The notes beneath the pieces are model-generated. The model did no database searches. It was not told the origin of the DNA and was given only the letters and a program-made list of their open reading frames with translations. 64,000 nt of DNA from Cellulomonas sp. C5510 (lineage in GTDB: Bacteria; Actinomycetota; Actinomycetes; Actinomycetales; Cellulomonadaceae), in contig NZ_CP081862.1 in NCBI RefSeq assembly GCF_019797765.1, forward strand, positions 2,046,001 to 2,110,000, in the 5' to 3' direction. This document shows, piece after piece, positions 17,679 to 26,198 of this stretch; positions within the stretch are counted from its first letter, which is position 1, and the number at the start of each line of letters is the position of its first letter. The position numbers and the translations under genes were made by a program.

Positions 17679-18569
17679 TCATGCGGCGTCGAACGGGTCC
17701 CCGTCGGACTCCAGCCGCCGCAGCACCTCGGCGGGGGTCAGCTGCGCCAGGTCCGGCCCGACCTCGTCCCACCAGCGGGGTGCCGCGACCGCGGGACGCT
17801 CCCGGCCCCGCAGCGAGTACGGGGTGATCGTGGTCTTCGCGGGGTGGTTCTGGCTCCAGTCCAGCAGCACCCGCCCGGCCCGCACCTCCTTGCGCATGAC
17901 GGCGACCACCAGGTCCGGGTGCGCGGCGGCGAGCTCGTGGGCGAGGTCGCGTGCGTACTGACGGACCTCCATCGCGCTGCGGCGGCCGGGGAGCGGCGCG
18001 TACAGCTGCATGCCCTTGCTCCCGGACGTCACCGGGACCGCGGTGGTGAGACCGTCCTCCCGCAGCCGGTCCGCCACCAGGTGCGCGACCCGCGAGCACT
18101 CGGCCAGCCCCGCGGGAGCACCGGGGTCGAGGTCGACGACCAGGCGGTCCGGGGGGCGCACCCCGCCGCGCGGACCCACCCGCCACTGCGGCGTGTGCAG
18201 CTCGAGGGCGCCGCCGTTCGTGACCCAGACCAGCCCGGCGACGTCGTCGAGGAACGGCAGGTCGAGCTCCGTCCCCTCGTCGTCCGTCCCGGGGGCGGCA
18301 CGCAGGTGCTGGTGCCGCAGCCACGACGGCGCGCCGCGCGGCGTGTTCTTCTCGAAGAACCGCTCGCCGCCGACGCCTTCCGGGAACCGGATGCGGGTCA
18401 CCGGCCGGCCCTCGAGCTGCCGCAGCAGCGCGGGTGCGACGCGGACGACGTAGTCCACGGCCTCGGCCTTCGTGGTCCCGGTGCTCGGGTACAGCACCCG
18501 GTCGAGGTGCGTGAGGCGGACGTCGCGCCCGCCCACGCGGACGGTCTGCGGCGGGTCGGTGGGGCTCAC
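17679..18569 (-). CDS. LigD-type polymerase/primase (PolDom), 296 aa
   Basis: Stand-alone archaeo-eukaryotic-primase-like polymerase that fills ends during non-homologous end joining. It has LTHLDRVLYPSTGTTKAE near the N-terminus, the metal-binding pair in VVDLDPG and the motif TSGSKGMQLYAPL. In Mycobacterium tuberculosis LigD a His stands where this protein has Gln. The start GTG overlaps the ligase stop by 4 bases, so the two LigD functions come from adjacent coupled genes. No nuclease (PE) domain is present. Confidence 0.92.
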   Translation of the reverse strand: MSPTDPPQTVRVGGRDVRLTHLDRVLYPSTGTTKAEAVDYVVRVAPALLRQLEGRPVTRIRFPEGVGGERFFEKNTPRGAPSWLRHQHLRAAPGTDDEGTELDLPFLDDVAGLVWVTNGGALELHTPQWRVGPRGGVRPPDRLVVDLDPGAPAGLAECSRVAHLVADRLREDGLTTAVPVTSGSKGMQLYAPLPGRRSAMEVRQYARDLAHELAAAHPDLVVAVMRKEVRAGRVLLDWSQNHPAKTTITPYSLRGRERPAVAAPRWWDEVGPDLAQLTPAEVLRRLESDGDPFDAA

Positions 18570-19507
18570 GGGGCCTCCCAGGGGTCGGGGCCGACGTCGG
18601 TGCGCCGGCCGCGGATGACGGGCTGCCGCAGCCGGCCCGACGGCGTGCGGGTGAGGTAGCGGACGTCGACCACGACCTGCGGGTCGACCCAGACGGTGCC
18701 GCGCGCATCCACGGGCTCCAGCCGCTCGGCGAAGGGGGAGGGGTCCTGCCCGAGCGGGGCGAGCGCCGCCGTCAGGTCGCGCGCCAGCCCGCCGGCCAGC
18801 CCGCTGCCGGCCCGGCACAGGAACCGCAGGCCGCCGTCCTCGTCGGGAGCCCCGAGCAGCAGCGCCCCCAGACGCCCGCTGCCGGTGCTCTCCGGACGCC
18901 ACCCTCCGACGACCGCGGCGCGCGTGCGGTGGTGGACCGCCTTCACCCAGTCCGCCGAACGCCGACCGGGCTGGTAGCGGGAGGTCGCGCGCTTCGCGAC
19001 GACGCCCTCGAGACCCTGCGTCGAGGTCGCCTGCCAGAGGAGGGAACCGTCCTCGTAGACGGGGGACAGGCGCACGGGTTCGGGCAGGTCCAGTGACTCC
19101 AGCGCTGCGCGGCGCTCGGTGAACGGGCGGCTCGTCAGGTCCGTGCCGGCCAGCACCGGGACGTCGAAGACCAGGTACGACACCGGCACGCGCCGGGCGA
19201 GGGCGGCGGCGCGCTCACGGTCCCGCACGTGCATGCGCTCGGCCAGCGCCGGGAAGGACGGAACGCCGTCGCGCAGCGCCACGACCTCCCCGTCGAGCAC
19301 CGTGCCGGGGGGCAGGACGCCCGCCAGCACCCCGAGCTCCGGGTACGCGACGGCGGCGTCCCGGCCGTTGCGTCCCAGCAGCCGGAGACGGTCCCCGGTC
19401 GTGTCCGCGAGCACGCGCACGCCGTCCCACTTGACCTCGAACCGCCACCCGGGGCCGTCCGGGAGCCGGCCGGGAACCGCCGTCGGGGTGGCGAGCATGG
19501 GCTGCAC
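18566..19507 (-). CDS. ATP-dependent DNA ligase (LigD ligase module / LigC type), 313 aa
   Basis: Adenylates Lys26 in EVKWDGVR (motif I) and seals nicks or joined ends. Motifs DGEVVAL (III), EGVVAKR (IV) and WVKAVH (V) are in order, followed by an OB-fold domain to about residue 305. The GTG at 19507 lies 6 bases after CAGGAT on this strand, a probable leaderless start; the stretch MLATP directly after fits family N-termini. Divergent from ku by 67 bases and coupled to the polymerase gene. Confidence 0.93.
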   Translation of the reverse strand: MQPMLATPTAVPGRLPDGPGWRFEVKWDGVRVLADTTGDRLRLLGRNGRDAAVAYPELGVLAGVLPPGTVLDGEVVALRDGVPSFPALAERMHVRDRERAAALARRVPVSYLVFDVPVLAGTDLTSRPFTERRAALESLDLPEPVRLSPVYEDGSLLWQATSTQGLEGVVAKRATSRYQPGRRSADWVKAVHHRTRAAVVGGWRPESTGSGRLGALLLGAPDEDGGLRFLCRAGSGLAGGLARDLTAALAPLGQDPSPFAERLEPVDARGTVWVDPQVVVDVRYLTRTPSGRLRQPVIRGRRTDVGPDPWEAP

Positions 19508-19574
19508 GGGTCCATCCTGCCCAGGACACGACGTTCCGTCGCGGGGAGGCGCCGCGCCGGGGAGGGAGGCGACC

Positions 19575-20633
19575 GTGCGCGCGATCTGGAAGGGTGCCGT
19601 CGCGTTCGGGCTCGTCAACGTGCCCGTGAAGCTCTACGCCGCGACCGGCGAGCACGAGGTGCCGCTGCACCAGGTCCACAAGAAGGACGGTGGCCGCATC
19701 CGGTACAAGAAGTTCTGCTCCATCGAGGACGAGCAGGTCGAGTACTCCGAGATCGCGAAGGGGTACGAGACCGACGACGGGCAGCTCGTGGTCCTCACGG
19801 ACGAGGACCTGGACCGGCTCCCGCTGGCCACCGAGCGCGAGATCGAGGTGCTGGAGTTCGTGCCCTCGGAGCAGGTCGACCCGATCCTGCTCGCCAAGAC
19901 CTACTACCTGGAGCCCGACCGCACGGCCGCCAAGCCGTACGCCCTGCTGCGCGAGGCGCTCACGAGCACGGACCGCATGGCCGTCGTGAAGGTGGCTCTG
20001 CGGCAGCGCGAGTCGATGGCGGTGCTGCGGGTGCGGGACGACGTCATCTGCCTGCAGACGCTGCTGTGGCCCGACGAGGTGCGAGAGGCCGACTTCCCGA
20101 TCCTCGACCAGGACGTGACGGTACGGCCGCAGGAGCTCGCGATGGCGTCGTCGCTCGTCGAGTCGCTCGCGGGGGACTTCGACCCGTCCGGGTTCGAGGA
20201 CCGGTACCGCGCGGCGCTCGAGGAGGTCATCGCGCAGAAGGTGTCCTCCGGCCGCACGCAGGCCGTGCCGCAGGCCGAGGAACCCGGCGATGAGGGCGGC
20301 CGCGGCGAGGTCGTCGACCTGCTCGCCGCGCTGCAGCGCAGCGTGGAGAAGGCCCGTGCGGGACGCGGCGAGGACGGGGCGGCACCCGCCGAGGAGGAGG
20401 CCGGGCGGGCGACCGGCACGACCGGCGGCCCGGGCGGCCGGCGCGCGGCGACGTCCGCGGGCGGCAAGGCGGCGGGCTCCGGGTCGAAGGCCCCGGCCCG
20501 GGGCGGGAAGAAGACCGCCGCGAAGGACGCCGGGGCTGCCTCGTCCGGCCGGGGCAAGGGACGGGCCGGGTCCGGGGACGACGACCCGCCCGAGGGCAAG
20601 CCGGCCCGGCCCCGGCGCAAGCGGGCGTCCTGA
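19575..20633 (+). CDS. ku: Ku homodimeric DNA end-binding protein, 352 aa
   Basis: Bacterial Ku, which encircles broken DNA ends and recruits LigD. It begins at the GTG after GGAGGG (AIWKGAVAFGLVNVPVKLY is the family N-terminus). The Ku core spans about residues 1-255. The remaining 100 residues are Lys/Ala/Gly-rich and disordered, like the basic C-terminal extensions of mycobacterial and Streptomyces Ku that bind DNA. Upstream in-frame sequence overlaps the divergent ligase and is not part of the gene. The PHP protein follows after 3 bases. Confidence 0.96.
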   Translation: MRAIWKGAVAFGLVNVPVKLYAATGEHEVPLHQVHKKDGGRIRYKKFCSIEDEQVEYSEIAKGYETDDGQLVVLTDEDLDRLPLATEREIEVLEFVPSEQVDPILLAKTYYLEPDRTAAKPYALLREALTSTDRMAVVKVALRQRESMAVLRVRDDVICLQTLLWPDEVREADFPILDQDVTVRPQELAMASSLVESLAGDFDPSGFEDRYRAALEEVIAQKVSSGRTQAVPQAEEPGDEGGRGEVVDLLAALQRSVEKARAGRGEDGAAPAEEEAGRATGTTGGPGGRRAATSAGGKAAGSGSKAPARGGKKTAAKDAGAASSGRGKGRAGSGDDDPPEGKPARPRRKRAS

Positions 20634-20636
20634 CCC

Positions 20637-21680
20637 GTGGCCGACCGCACGCTGGAGACCGTCGTCGCCGCGCTGCGCCGGGCGGCGTACCTGCTGGAGC
20701 GCGGCGGGGCGACGTCGTACCGCGCGGACGCGTTCCGGGCGGCCGTGCGGTCGCTCGAGCGGGCGGGTGAGGACGAGGTCCGGTCGCGGCTCGCGTCCGG
20801 CACGCTCACCGACCTGCCCGGCGTCGGTGCACGGACCGCGGAGGTGGCGCAGGCGGCCGCGGCGGGCGGGGACGTCCCCTACCTGGACGACCTCGAGGAG
20901 CAGTACCCGGCGGCGGACCCCGGGGACGGAGCGCCGTTGCTGGCGGCGCTCCGCGGGGACCTGCACGCGCACACCGAGGCCAGCGACGGCTCGACGTCCG
21001 TGCAGGAGATGGTCCTCGCGGCGATGGACCTCGGGCACGAGTACCTCGCCATCACGGACCACTCGCCCCGGTTGACGGTCGCGAACGGCCTCTCCGCCGC
21101 GCGGCTGCGGGCACAGCTCGACCAGCTCGACGCGCTCAACCGCGCGATCGCGCCGTTCCGGGTGCTCAGCGGCATCGAGGTCGACGTGCTCGACGACGGC
21201 TCGCTCGACCAGGAGCCGGAGCTGCTCGACCGGCTCGACGTCGTCGTGGCGTCCGTGCACTCCAAGCTCCGCATGGACCGTGACGCGATGACGCGCCGGA
21301 TGCGGGCCGCCGTCGCGAACCCGCGCGTGGACGTGCTCGGGCACTGCACGGGACGGCAGCTCACCGGACGCCGCCGGCGCCCCCCGAGCGAGTTCGACGC
21401 GGCGGCCGTGTTCGCGGACTGCGCGGAGCACGCCGTGGCCGTGGAGGTGAACTGCCGCCCGGACCGGCTCGACCCGCCGCACGCGCTGCTCGAGGTCGCC
21501 GTCGACGCCGGCTGCCTGTTCACCGTGGACACCGACGCGCACGCCCCCGGCCAGCTCGCGTGGCAGCCGGTCGGCTGCGCGCGCGCCGCGGCGCACGGGA
21601 TCGGCCCCGACAGGGTGCTCGACGCCTGGCCCCTGGAGCGTCTCCAGGCGCACCTGGAGGGCCGGAAGGTCGCTCCCTGA
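20637..21680 (+). CDS. PHP-domain protein with helix-hairpin-helix N-terminus (PolX-like without polymerase), 347 aa
   Basis: Residues about 5-75 hold a helix-hairpin-helix region (TDLPGVGARTAEV). The PHP metallo-phosphoesterase domain begins near residue 105 with DLHAHTEASDGS and has ITDHSPR, HSKLRM, LGHCTGR and DTDAHAP, the metal-binding set. PolX enzymes join a PHP domain to an X-family polymerase; here no polymerase domain is present. Starting 3 bases after ku, it is likely co-transcribed and may process DNA ends for the NHEJ system. Histidinol-phosphate phosphatase is an alternative but does not explain the DNA-binding part. Confidence 0.88.
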   Translation: MADRTLETVVAALRRAAYLLERGGATSYRADAFRAAVRSLERAGEDEVRSRLASGTLTDLPGVGARTAEVAQAAAAGGDVPYLDDLEEQYPAADPGDGAPLLAALRGDLHAHTEASDGSTSVQEMVLAAMDLGHEYLAITDHSPRLTVANGLSAARLRAQLDQLDALNRAIAPFRVLSGIEVDVLDDGSLDQEPELLDRLDVVVASVHSKLRMDRDAMTRRMRAAVANPRVDVLGHCTGRQLTGRRRRPPSEFDAAAVFADCAEHAVAVEVNCRPDRLDPPHALLEVAVDAGCLFTVDTDAHAPGQLAWQPVGCARAAAHGIGPDRVLDAWPLERLQAHLEGRKVAP

Positions 21681-21819
21681 GCGACACTCCGACCGCGTGG
21701 CGTTGGGGGAAGCGCCCTGCCTGCCGTTATGGTCGTCCGCGTCGGTCCGCCGGATGCTGACGCCCCACGCAGGCGCCGAGCGGCCCGCGCACCCCGTTCG
21801 AACACATAGGAGCACATCC

Positions 21820-22101
21820 GTGAGCGTGAACCGCACCGAGCTCGTCCAGGCCATCGCTGCCAAGGCCGGGCTCACCAACACCGCTGCCGACGCGGCCCTC
21901 AAGGCCTTCCAGGAGGTCCTGGTCGAGCAGCTCAGCGCCGGCGAGAGCGTGACCATCCCGGGTCTGCTCGCGGTGTCCCGCGCCGACCGCGCCGCCCGCA
22001 CGGGCATCAACCCGCAGACGGGCGAGAAGCTGGAGATCCCCGCCGGCTACCGCGTCAAGCTGACCGCCGGCAGCGCCCTCAAGCGCGCCGTCGCGAGCTG
22101 A
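21820..22101 (+). CDS. HU-family nucleoid protein, 93 aa
   Basis: Histone-like DNA-bending protein of the nucleoid. The sequence from VNRTELVQAIAAKAGLT to KRAVAS covers the whole family, including RTGINPQTGEKLEIPAGYR, the beta-arm region. It lacks the long Lys/Pro/Ala-rich tail of mycobacterial HupB. GTG start after AGGAGC at good spacing. It is flanked by its own promoter region (TATGGT near 21727) and a strong hairpin, so it is probably monocistronic. Confidence 0.96.
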   Translation: MSVNRTELVQAIAAKAGLTNTAADAALKAFQEVLVEQLSAGESVTIPGLLAVSRADRAARTGINPQTGEKLEIPAGYRVKLTAGSALKRAVAS

Positions 22102-22116
22102 GCGACCTGCACCGCA

Positions 22117-22153
22117 CCGCGAGCCGGGTCCCCGACGGGGTCCCGGCTCGCGG
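22117..22153 (+). terminator. Hairpin after the HU gene
   Basis: Arms ccgcgagccggg and cccggctcgcgg continue past one mismatch into cccc/gggg around the loop gac. It starts 15 bases past the stop. Confidence 0.75.
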
Positions 22154-22242
22154 CGTCCCGCGGGACTTCCGCCGGGCCCGGCGATGTTGAGTACCATGGT
22201 CAGTCGCCCGTCTCGGGCGGTGGCGGAGGGAGAGCGACCACG

Positions 22243-22647
22243 ATGGCGGTCATGCAGCGCAACACGAGGCAGCGCGCCGAGATCCTGACGCTCCTGGACG
22301 ACCTGGACGAGTTCCGCAGCGCCCAGCAGCTCCACGACCTGCTCAAGGGCCGCGGGTCCACGACCGGCCTGGCGACCGTCTACCGGGCGGTCCAGACGCT
22401 CGCCGACGCCGGCGAGGTCGACGTGCTGCGTTCCCCCGAGGGCGAGGCGGTGTACCGGCGCTGCGTCCGCCGCAGCCACCACCACCACCTCGTGTGCCGG
22501 TGGTGCGGCAAGGCCGTGGAGATCGACGGCCCGGGTGCGGAGTCGTGGGCCGAGCAGGTCGGCGCCGCGCACGACTTCTCGGACGTCGAGCACACCATCG
22601 AGCTCCTCGGCACCTGCGCGGACTGCCGCGCCACGCGCACCGCGTAG
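22243..22647 (+). CDS. Fur-family metalloregulator, probably Zur, 134 aa
   Basis: Winged-helix repressor (residues 10-80, with TGLATVYRAVQTLADAGEVD as the recognition region) followed by a metal-binding domain. RRSHHHHLVCRWCGK and GTCADC give two CxxC pairs (the structural zinc) and the regulatory histidines. Length and C-terminal CADC fit Zur more than Fur or PerR; this is inference. A TACCAT -10 at 22192-22197 lies upstream. Zinc-uptake genes are not in view. Confidence 0.9.
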   Translation: MAVMQRNTRQRAEILTLLDDLDEFRSAQQLHDLLKGRGSTTGLATVYRAVQTLADAGEVDVLRSPEGEAVYRRCVRRSHHHHLVCRWCGKAVEIDGPGAESWAEQVGAAHDFSDVEHTIELLGTCADCRATRTA

Positions 22648-22740
22648 CCCGCGCACCCGCGCCCCGCGCACCCACCCCACGCGCCCTCGCGCGCCCACCG
22701 CGCGCGCCCCCGCGCGCCCACCCCGCGCTCGTGCCTCCCT

Positions 22741-22799
22741 CGAGATGCCAGGACACGCCCGGGTTCCGCGCCTGCCCGTCGGCATGTCCTGGCATCTCG
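22741..22799. repeat. Inverted-repeat element, copy 1
   Basis: Arms of 19 bases (cgagatgccaggacacgcc and the near-exact reverse complement at 22781-22799, one mismatch; outer 15 bases perfect) flank a 21-base centre containing gggttccg. It would fold into a strong hairpin on either strand. It has no U tract and lies over 90 bases past the Fur-type gene. Confidence 0.85.
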
Positions 22800-22861
22800 A
22801 CGATCCGCGCCGCGGACGGGCCGCACGGACCACCCGCGCACGCCCAGGCCCCGTGGCTCCC

Positions 22862-22920
22862 CGAGACTCCAGGACACGCGCGGGTTCCGTGCCTGCGCGC
22901 TGGCGTGTCGTGGCATCTCG
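22862..22920. repeat. Inverted-repeat element, copy 2 (diverged)
   Basis: The same 59-base layout as copy 1, offset by 121 bases: the arm starts cgaga and contains ccaggacacgc, the centre again has gggttccg, and the right arm ends tggcatctcg. Four arm pairings are broken. Both copies are followed by a shared gccgcggacggg stretch, so the duplication covers about 80 bases. Confidence 0.8.
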
Positions 22921-22971
22921 GCGGTGCGTGCCGCGGACGGGTCGGGTTCCGTGCTGCGGCAGGATGGGCGG

Positions 22972-24027
22972 GTGGACAGACTGCACGACGCCGACCGACG
23001 CGAGCTGGGCTCCGACAACTACGCCGGGGTGCACCCCGAGATCCTGACGGCGCTGGCCGTCGCCAACGAGGGCCACGTGCCCGGCTACGGCGCGGACCCG
23101 TACACCGCGCACCTGCAGGAGGTCCTGCGGGGGCACTTCGGGACGGACGCGGTGGCGTACCCGGTGTTCAACGGGACCGGGGCGAACGTCCTCGCGCTGC
23201 AGACCATGCTGCCGCGCTGGGGGGCGGTCATCTGCGCCGAGACCGCGCACATCAACACGGACGAGAACGCCGCCCCCGAGCGGGTCGGGGGTCTCAAGCT
23301 GCTCACCGTCCCCACCCCGGACGGCAAGCTCACGCCCGAGCTCGTGGCCTCGCGGGCGCACGGCTGGGGCGACGAGCACCGCGCGCAGCCCGGGGTCGTC
23401 TCGATCACCCAGGCCACCGAGCTCGGCACCGTGTACACGCCGGACGAGATCCGCGGGCTCGCGGACCACGCCCACTCGCTGGGGATGCGGGTCCACCTGG
23501 ACGGTTCGCGGCTCGTGAACGCGGCCGCCGCCCTGGACGTGCCGCTGCGGGCGCTCACCACCGACGTGGGCGTCGACGTCGTCTCGCTCGGCGGTACGAA
23601 GAACGGTGCGCTGTTCGGGGAGGCCGTCGTCGTGCTGACCCCGGACGCGACGCCCGGGATCGGGTTCCAGCGCAAGGTCGACATGCAGCTCGCGTCGAAG
23701 ATGCGGTTCGTGTCCGCGCAGCTGATCGCCCTGTTCGAGGGCGACCTGTGGCTCCGGTCGGCGCGGCACGCGAACGCCATGGCCGCCCGCCTCGCCGCGG
23801 GAGTAGCGGACGTCCCCGGGGTCCGGGTCGTGCAGCCCCGGCAGGCGAACGCGGTCTTCGCCGCCCTGCCGCCCGGCTGCGCCGACGCCCTGCGGGAGGT
23901 GCGGCGCTTCTACGACTGGGACGCCGCTGCGGGCGTGGTGCGCTGGATGTGCGCGTTCGACACCCGCGCGGAGGACGTCGACGCGTTCGTCGCCGCCGTG
24001 CGCGAGGTCGTGGGCCGGGCGGCCTGA
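22972..24027 (+). CDS. ltaE: Low-specificity L-threonine aldolase, 351 aa
   Basis: PLP-dependent beta-eliminating lyase that splits L-threonine or allo-threonine to glycine and acetaldehyde. It begins ELGSDNYAGVHPEI; the PLP lysine is in VSLGGTKNGALFGEA near residue 207 and the aspartate in MRVHLDGSRLVNAA near 178. The GTG lies 6 bases after CAGGAT (22960-22965), so it is probably leaderless. It faces the helicase gene across a shared hairpin. Confidence 0.93.
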   Translation: MDRLHDADRRELGSDNYAGVHPEILTALAVANEGHVPGYGADPYTAHLQEVLRGHFGTDAVAYPVFNGTGANVLALQTMLPRWGAVICAETAHINTDENAAPERVGGLKLLTVPTPDGKLTPELVASRAHGWGDEHRAQPGVVSITQATELGTVYTPDEIRGLADHAHSLGMRVHLDGSRLVNAAAALDVPLRALTTDVGVDVVSLGGTKNGALFGEAVVVLTPDATPGIGFQRKVDMQLASKMRFVSAQLIALFEGDLWLRSARHANAMAARLAAGVADVPGVRVVQPRQANAVFAALPPGCADALREVRRFYDWDAAAGVVRWMCAFDTRAEDVDAFVAAVREVVGRAA

Positions 24028-24035
24028 CGCGACGC

Positions 24036-24065
24036 CGCCGGGCCGCACCGAGGTGCGACCCGGCG
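24036..24065 (+). terminator. Hairpin between ltaE and the helicase
   Basis: Fourteen-base arms (cgccgggccgcacc / ggtgcgacccggcg, one mismatch) meet at a 2-base centre; the real loop would open a few pairs. It lies between two convergent stops. Confidence 0.65.
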
Positions 24066-24079
24066 GGCGGGCGGTCGGC

Positions 24080-25930
24080 TCAGCGCGGGGTGGCGCTGCG
24101 GCGCGGGCGCGCGTCCCGGCCGCCGGCACGCGGCTCGCGGGCGTGGTGCACGGGACCGCGGGACGCCCCGCGCTCCGGCCGTGCGGCCCGCGGGCCCTCG
24201 TCCACCCGGATGCGCAGGGGACGGCCGGCCACGCGGGCGCGGCCGATCCGGTCGAACGCCTCGGGGGTCAGACCTGCCGGGATCTCGACCAGCGAGAACG
24301 TGGAGAAGATGTCGATCTTCCCCAGGTCCTTGCCCTGCAGGCCGCCCTCGTTGGTGAGGGCGCCCACGATGGCGCCGGGCTGTGCGCCGTGCTGCTGCCC
24401 GACGGCCAGGCGGTAGCGCAGCGCGCCGGTCGGCCGCGCGGGGTTGCGGCGGTGCTCGCCGTCGGGTCCCGCGCTGCGGTCGTGACGCGGGCCGCGCTCG
24501 CCGCGCTCCGGGGCCAGGCGTGCCCGCGAGAGCGCGTCGTCCAGGTCGTCGCCGTCCGCCGGCCGGGGCGCGGGGCCCTCGTCGCCGACGGCGAGCGCCG
24601 CGAGCACGGCCACGAGCTCGGCGGCCTCGACAGCCGGGTTCGCGGCGAGGAAGTCCGCGACGGCCGTGCGGTACAGGTCCAGCCGGCCGGCCTCGGCGCG
24701 CGCCGGCACGCGGCCGAGCAGAGCCGCGACGCGGTGCGCGGAGACGTCGGCGGGGGAGGGGATCTCGATCTGCGCGAGCCGCTGGCGCGTCGTGCGCTCG
24801 ATCGCGCGGAGGCGGCCCTGCTCGTTCGGGGTCACGAACGTCAGCGCCTCGCCGGTGCGCCCGGCGCGTCCCGTGCGCCCGATGCGGTGGACGTACGCCT
24901 CCGGCTCCCCGGGGACGTCGAAGTTGACGACCAGCCCGATGCGGTCGATGTCGAGGCCGCGCGCCGCGACGTCGGTGGCGACCAGCACGGTGATCGCGCC
25001 GCTGCGCACCCGCTCGACGATCTTCTCGCGGTCGGACTGCGCGACGTCCCCGGAGATGTAGGCCGCGGCGACGCCGCGCTCCACCAGGGAGACCGCGACG
25101 TCCTCCGCGGCGCTCCGCGTCCGGACGAAGACGATGGCCGCCTCGGCGGACGTGACGGCGAGCACGCGCGCCAGCGCCCCGGCCTTGTGGCGGAACGGCA
25201 CCACCGCGTACGTCTGCTGCACGCTCGAGACGGTCGACGACTGCCGTGCCACGCTGACCTCGACCGGGTCGGTGAGGTGCTGGGCCGCGACGCGCCGGAT
25301 CGCCTGGGGCATCGTCGCCGAGAACAGCGCGACCTGCTTGCGGGCGGGCGTGGCGGAGGCGATGCGGTCGACGTCCTCCGCGAAGCCCATGCGCAGCATC
25401 TCGTCGGCCTCGTCGAGGACGAGGAACCGCACCCCGTCGAGCGTCAGGGAACCGCGGTCCAGGTGGTCGATGACGCGCCCGGGCGTCCCGACGACGACCT
25501 GGGCGCCGCCACGCAGCGCGCGCTGCTGCGGCAGGTAGGGCGCGCCGCCGTACACGGGGACGACCTGGAGGCCGGGGAGGTGCGCGGCGAACGACTCCAG
25601 GGCCTCGGCCACCTGCATGGCGAGCTCGCGCGTCGGCGCGAGGACGATGGCCTGCACCTCGCGGCGGTCCGGGTCGACCGCGGCGAGCAGGGGCAGCCCG
25701 AACGCGGCGGTCTTGCCGGTGCCGGTCTGGGCGACCCCGGTGATGTCCCGCCCGGCCAGCAGGGCGGGGATCGCCTCGGCCTGGATGGCGGTCGGGGCGG
25801 TGAAGCCGAGCTCGTCGACGGCAGCACGCAGGGCGGCGGGCAGGTCGAGGTCGGCGAAGGTCACCGCGGGGACGGCGGCCGGGGTCGCGTCGTCGGAGGC
25901 GGGCAGGGCAGGGTCGAGCACGGACGTCAT
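24080..25930 (-). CDS. DEAD-box RNA helicase with DbpA-type RNA-binding domain, 616 aa
   Basis: ATP-dependent RNA helicase. Motifs in order: Q motif near residue 45, AQTGTGKT, PTRELA, DEAD, SAT, then VATDVAARGLDID and HRIGRTGRAG. Residues about 490-575 (from RYRLAVGQ to SLVEIP) form a DbpA-like RNA-binding domain; the tail is Arg-rich. This architecture is that of CsdA/DeaD helicases, active in ribosome assembly and cold adaptation. The ATG lacks a strong ribosome site. A probable -10 (TACGAT) lies about 170 bases upstream, giving a long leader typical of such genes. Confidence 0.94.
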   Translation of the reverse strand: MTSVLDPALPASDDATPAAVPAVTFADLDLPAALRAAVDELGFTAPTAIQAEAIPALLAGRDITGVAQTGTGKTAAFGLPLLAAVDPDRREVQAIVLAPTRELAMQVAEALESFAAHLPGLQVVPVYGGAPYLPQQRALRGGAQVVVGTPGRVIDHLDRGSLTLDGVRFLVLDEADEMLRMGFAEDVDRIASATPARKQVALFSATMPQAIRRVAAQHLTDPVEVSVARQSSTVSSVQQTYAVVPFRHKAGALARVLAVTSAEAAIVFVRTRSAAEDVAVSLVERGVAAAYISGDVAQSDREKIVERVRSGAITVLVATDVAARGLDIDRIGLVVNFDVPGEPEAYVHRIGRTGRAGRTGEALTFVTPNEQGRLRAIERTTRQRLAQIEIPSPADVSAHRVAALLGRVPARAEAGRLDLYRTAVADFLAANPAVEAAELVAVLAALAVGDEGPAPRPADGDDLDDALSRARLAPERGERGPRHDRSAGPDGEHRRNPARPTGALRYRLAVGQQHGAQPGAIVGALTNEGGLQGKDLGKIDIFSTFSLVEIPAGLTPEAFDRIGRARVAGRPLRIRVDEGPRAARPERGASRGPVHHAREPRAGGRDARPRRSATPR

Positions 25931-26102
25931 CGGGTCAGCACCGTTTCGTGTCGCTGGGGGGAGCTGCTGGTCCGGCCCGGTCGGCCGGCGGCGGTCGCAC
26001 TCCCACACCCACACATCACGAGGCCGCGCAGGGGACCGGTGACGGTCGGCGGGACCTCGGCACGCACATCACGGGAACCTGCGACGAACTCCGAGTGGTC
26101 CC

Positions 26103-26108
26103 ATCGTA
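26103..26108 (-). promoter_or_regulatory. -10 element of the helicase gene with a long leader
   Basis: TACGAT on the minus strand sits about 170 bases before the helicase ATG. The 268-bp gap to the next gene has no credible coding frame and is mainly this leader. Confidence 0.4.
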
Positions 26109-26198
26109 CCGCCGCGGGGCGCCGGGCCCCCGGCGCGGGCGTGGTGACCTCGGGCACAGCGGACGAGGGAGCGGCCGCGGCCGACCCGCGGTCCGGGG

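Larger units (their letters stand above)
22648..22971. other. 324-bp intergenic region built of repeats
   Basis: The first 90 bases are low-complexity c/g-rich repeats of the gcgccc type. The rest holds two copies of an inverted repeat (listed separately) and the -10 of the threonine aldolase gene. I see no coding frame with convincing content. Confidence 0.7.

Noticed and set aside
19119..19574. In-frame extension of ku by 150 codons
   Set aside because: It overlaps the divergent ligase gene, lacks any Ku similarity, and the GTG at 19575 has the ribosome site and the conserved N-terminus.
22492..22530. Histidine run in the Fur-type protein as a tag-like artefact
   Set aside because: HHHH followed by LVCRWCGK is the regular metal site of Zur/Fur proteins.
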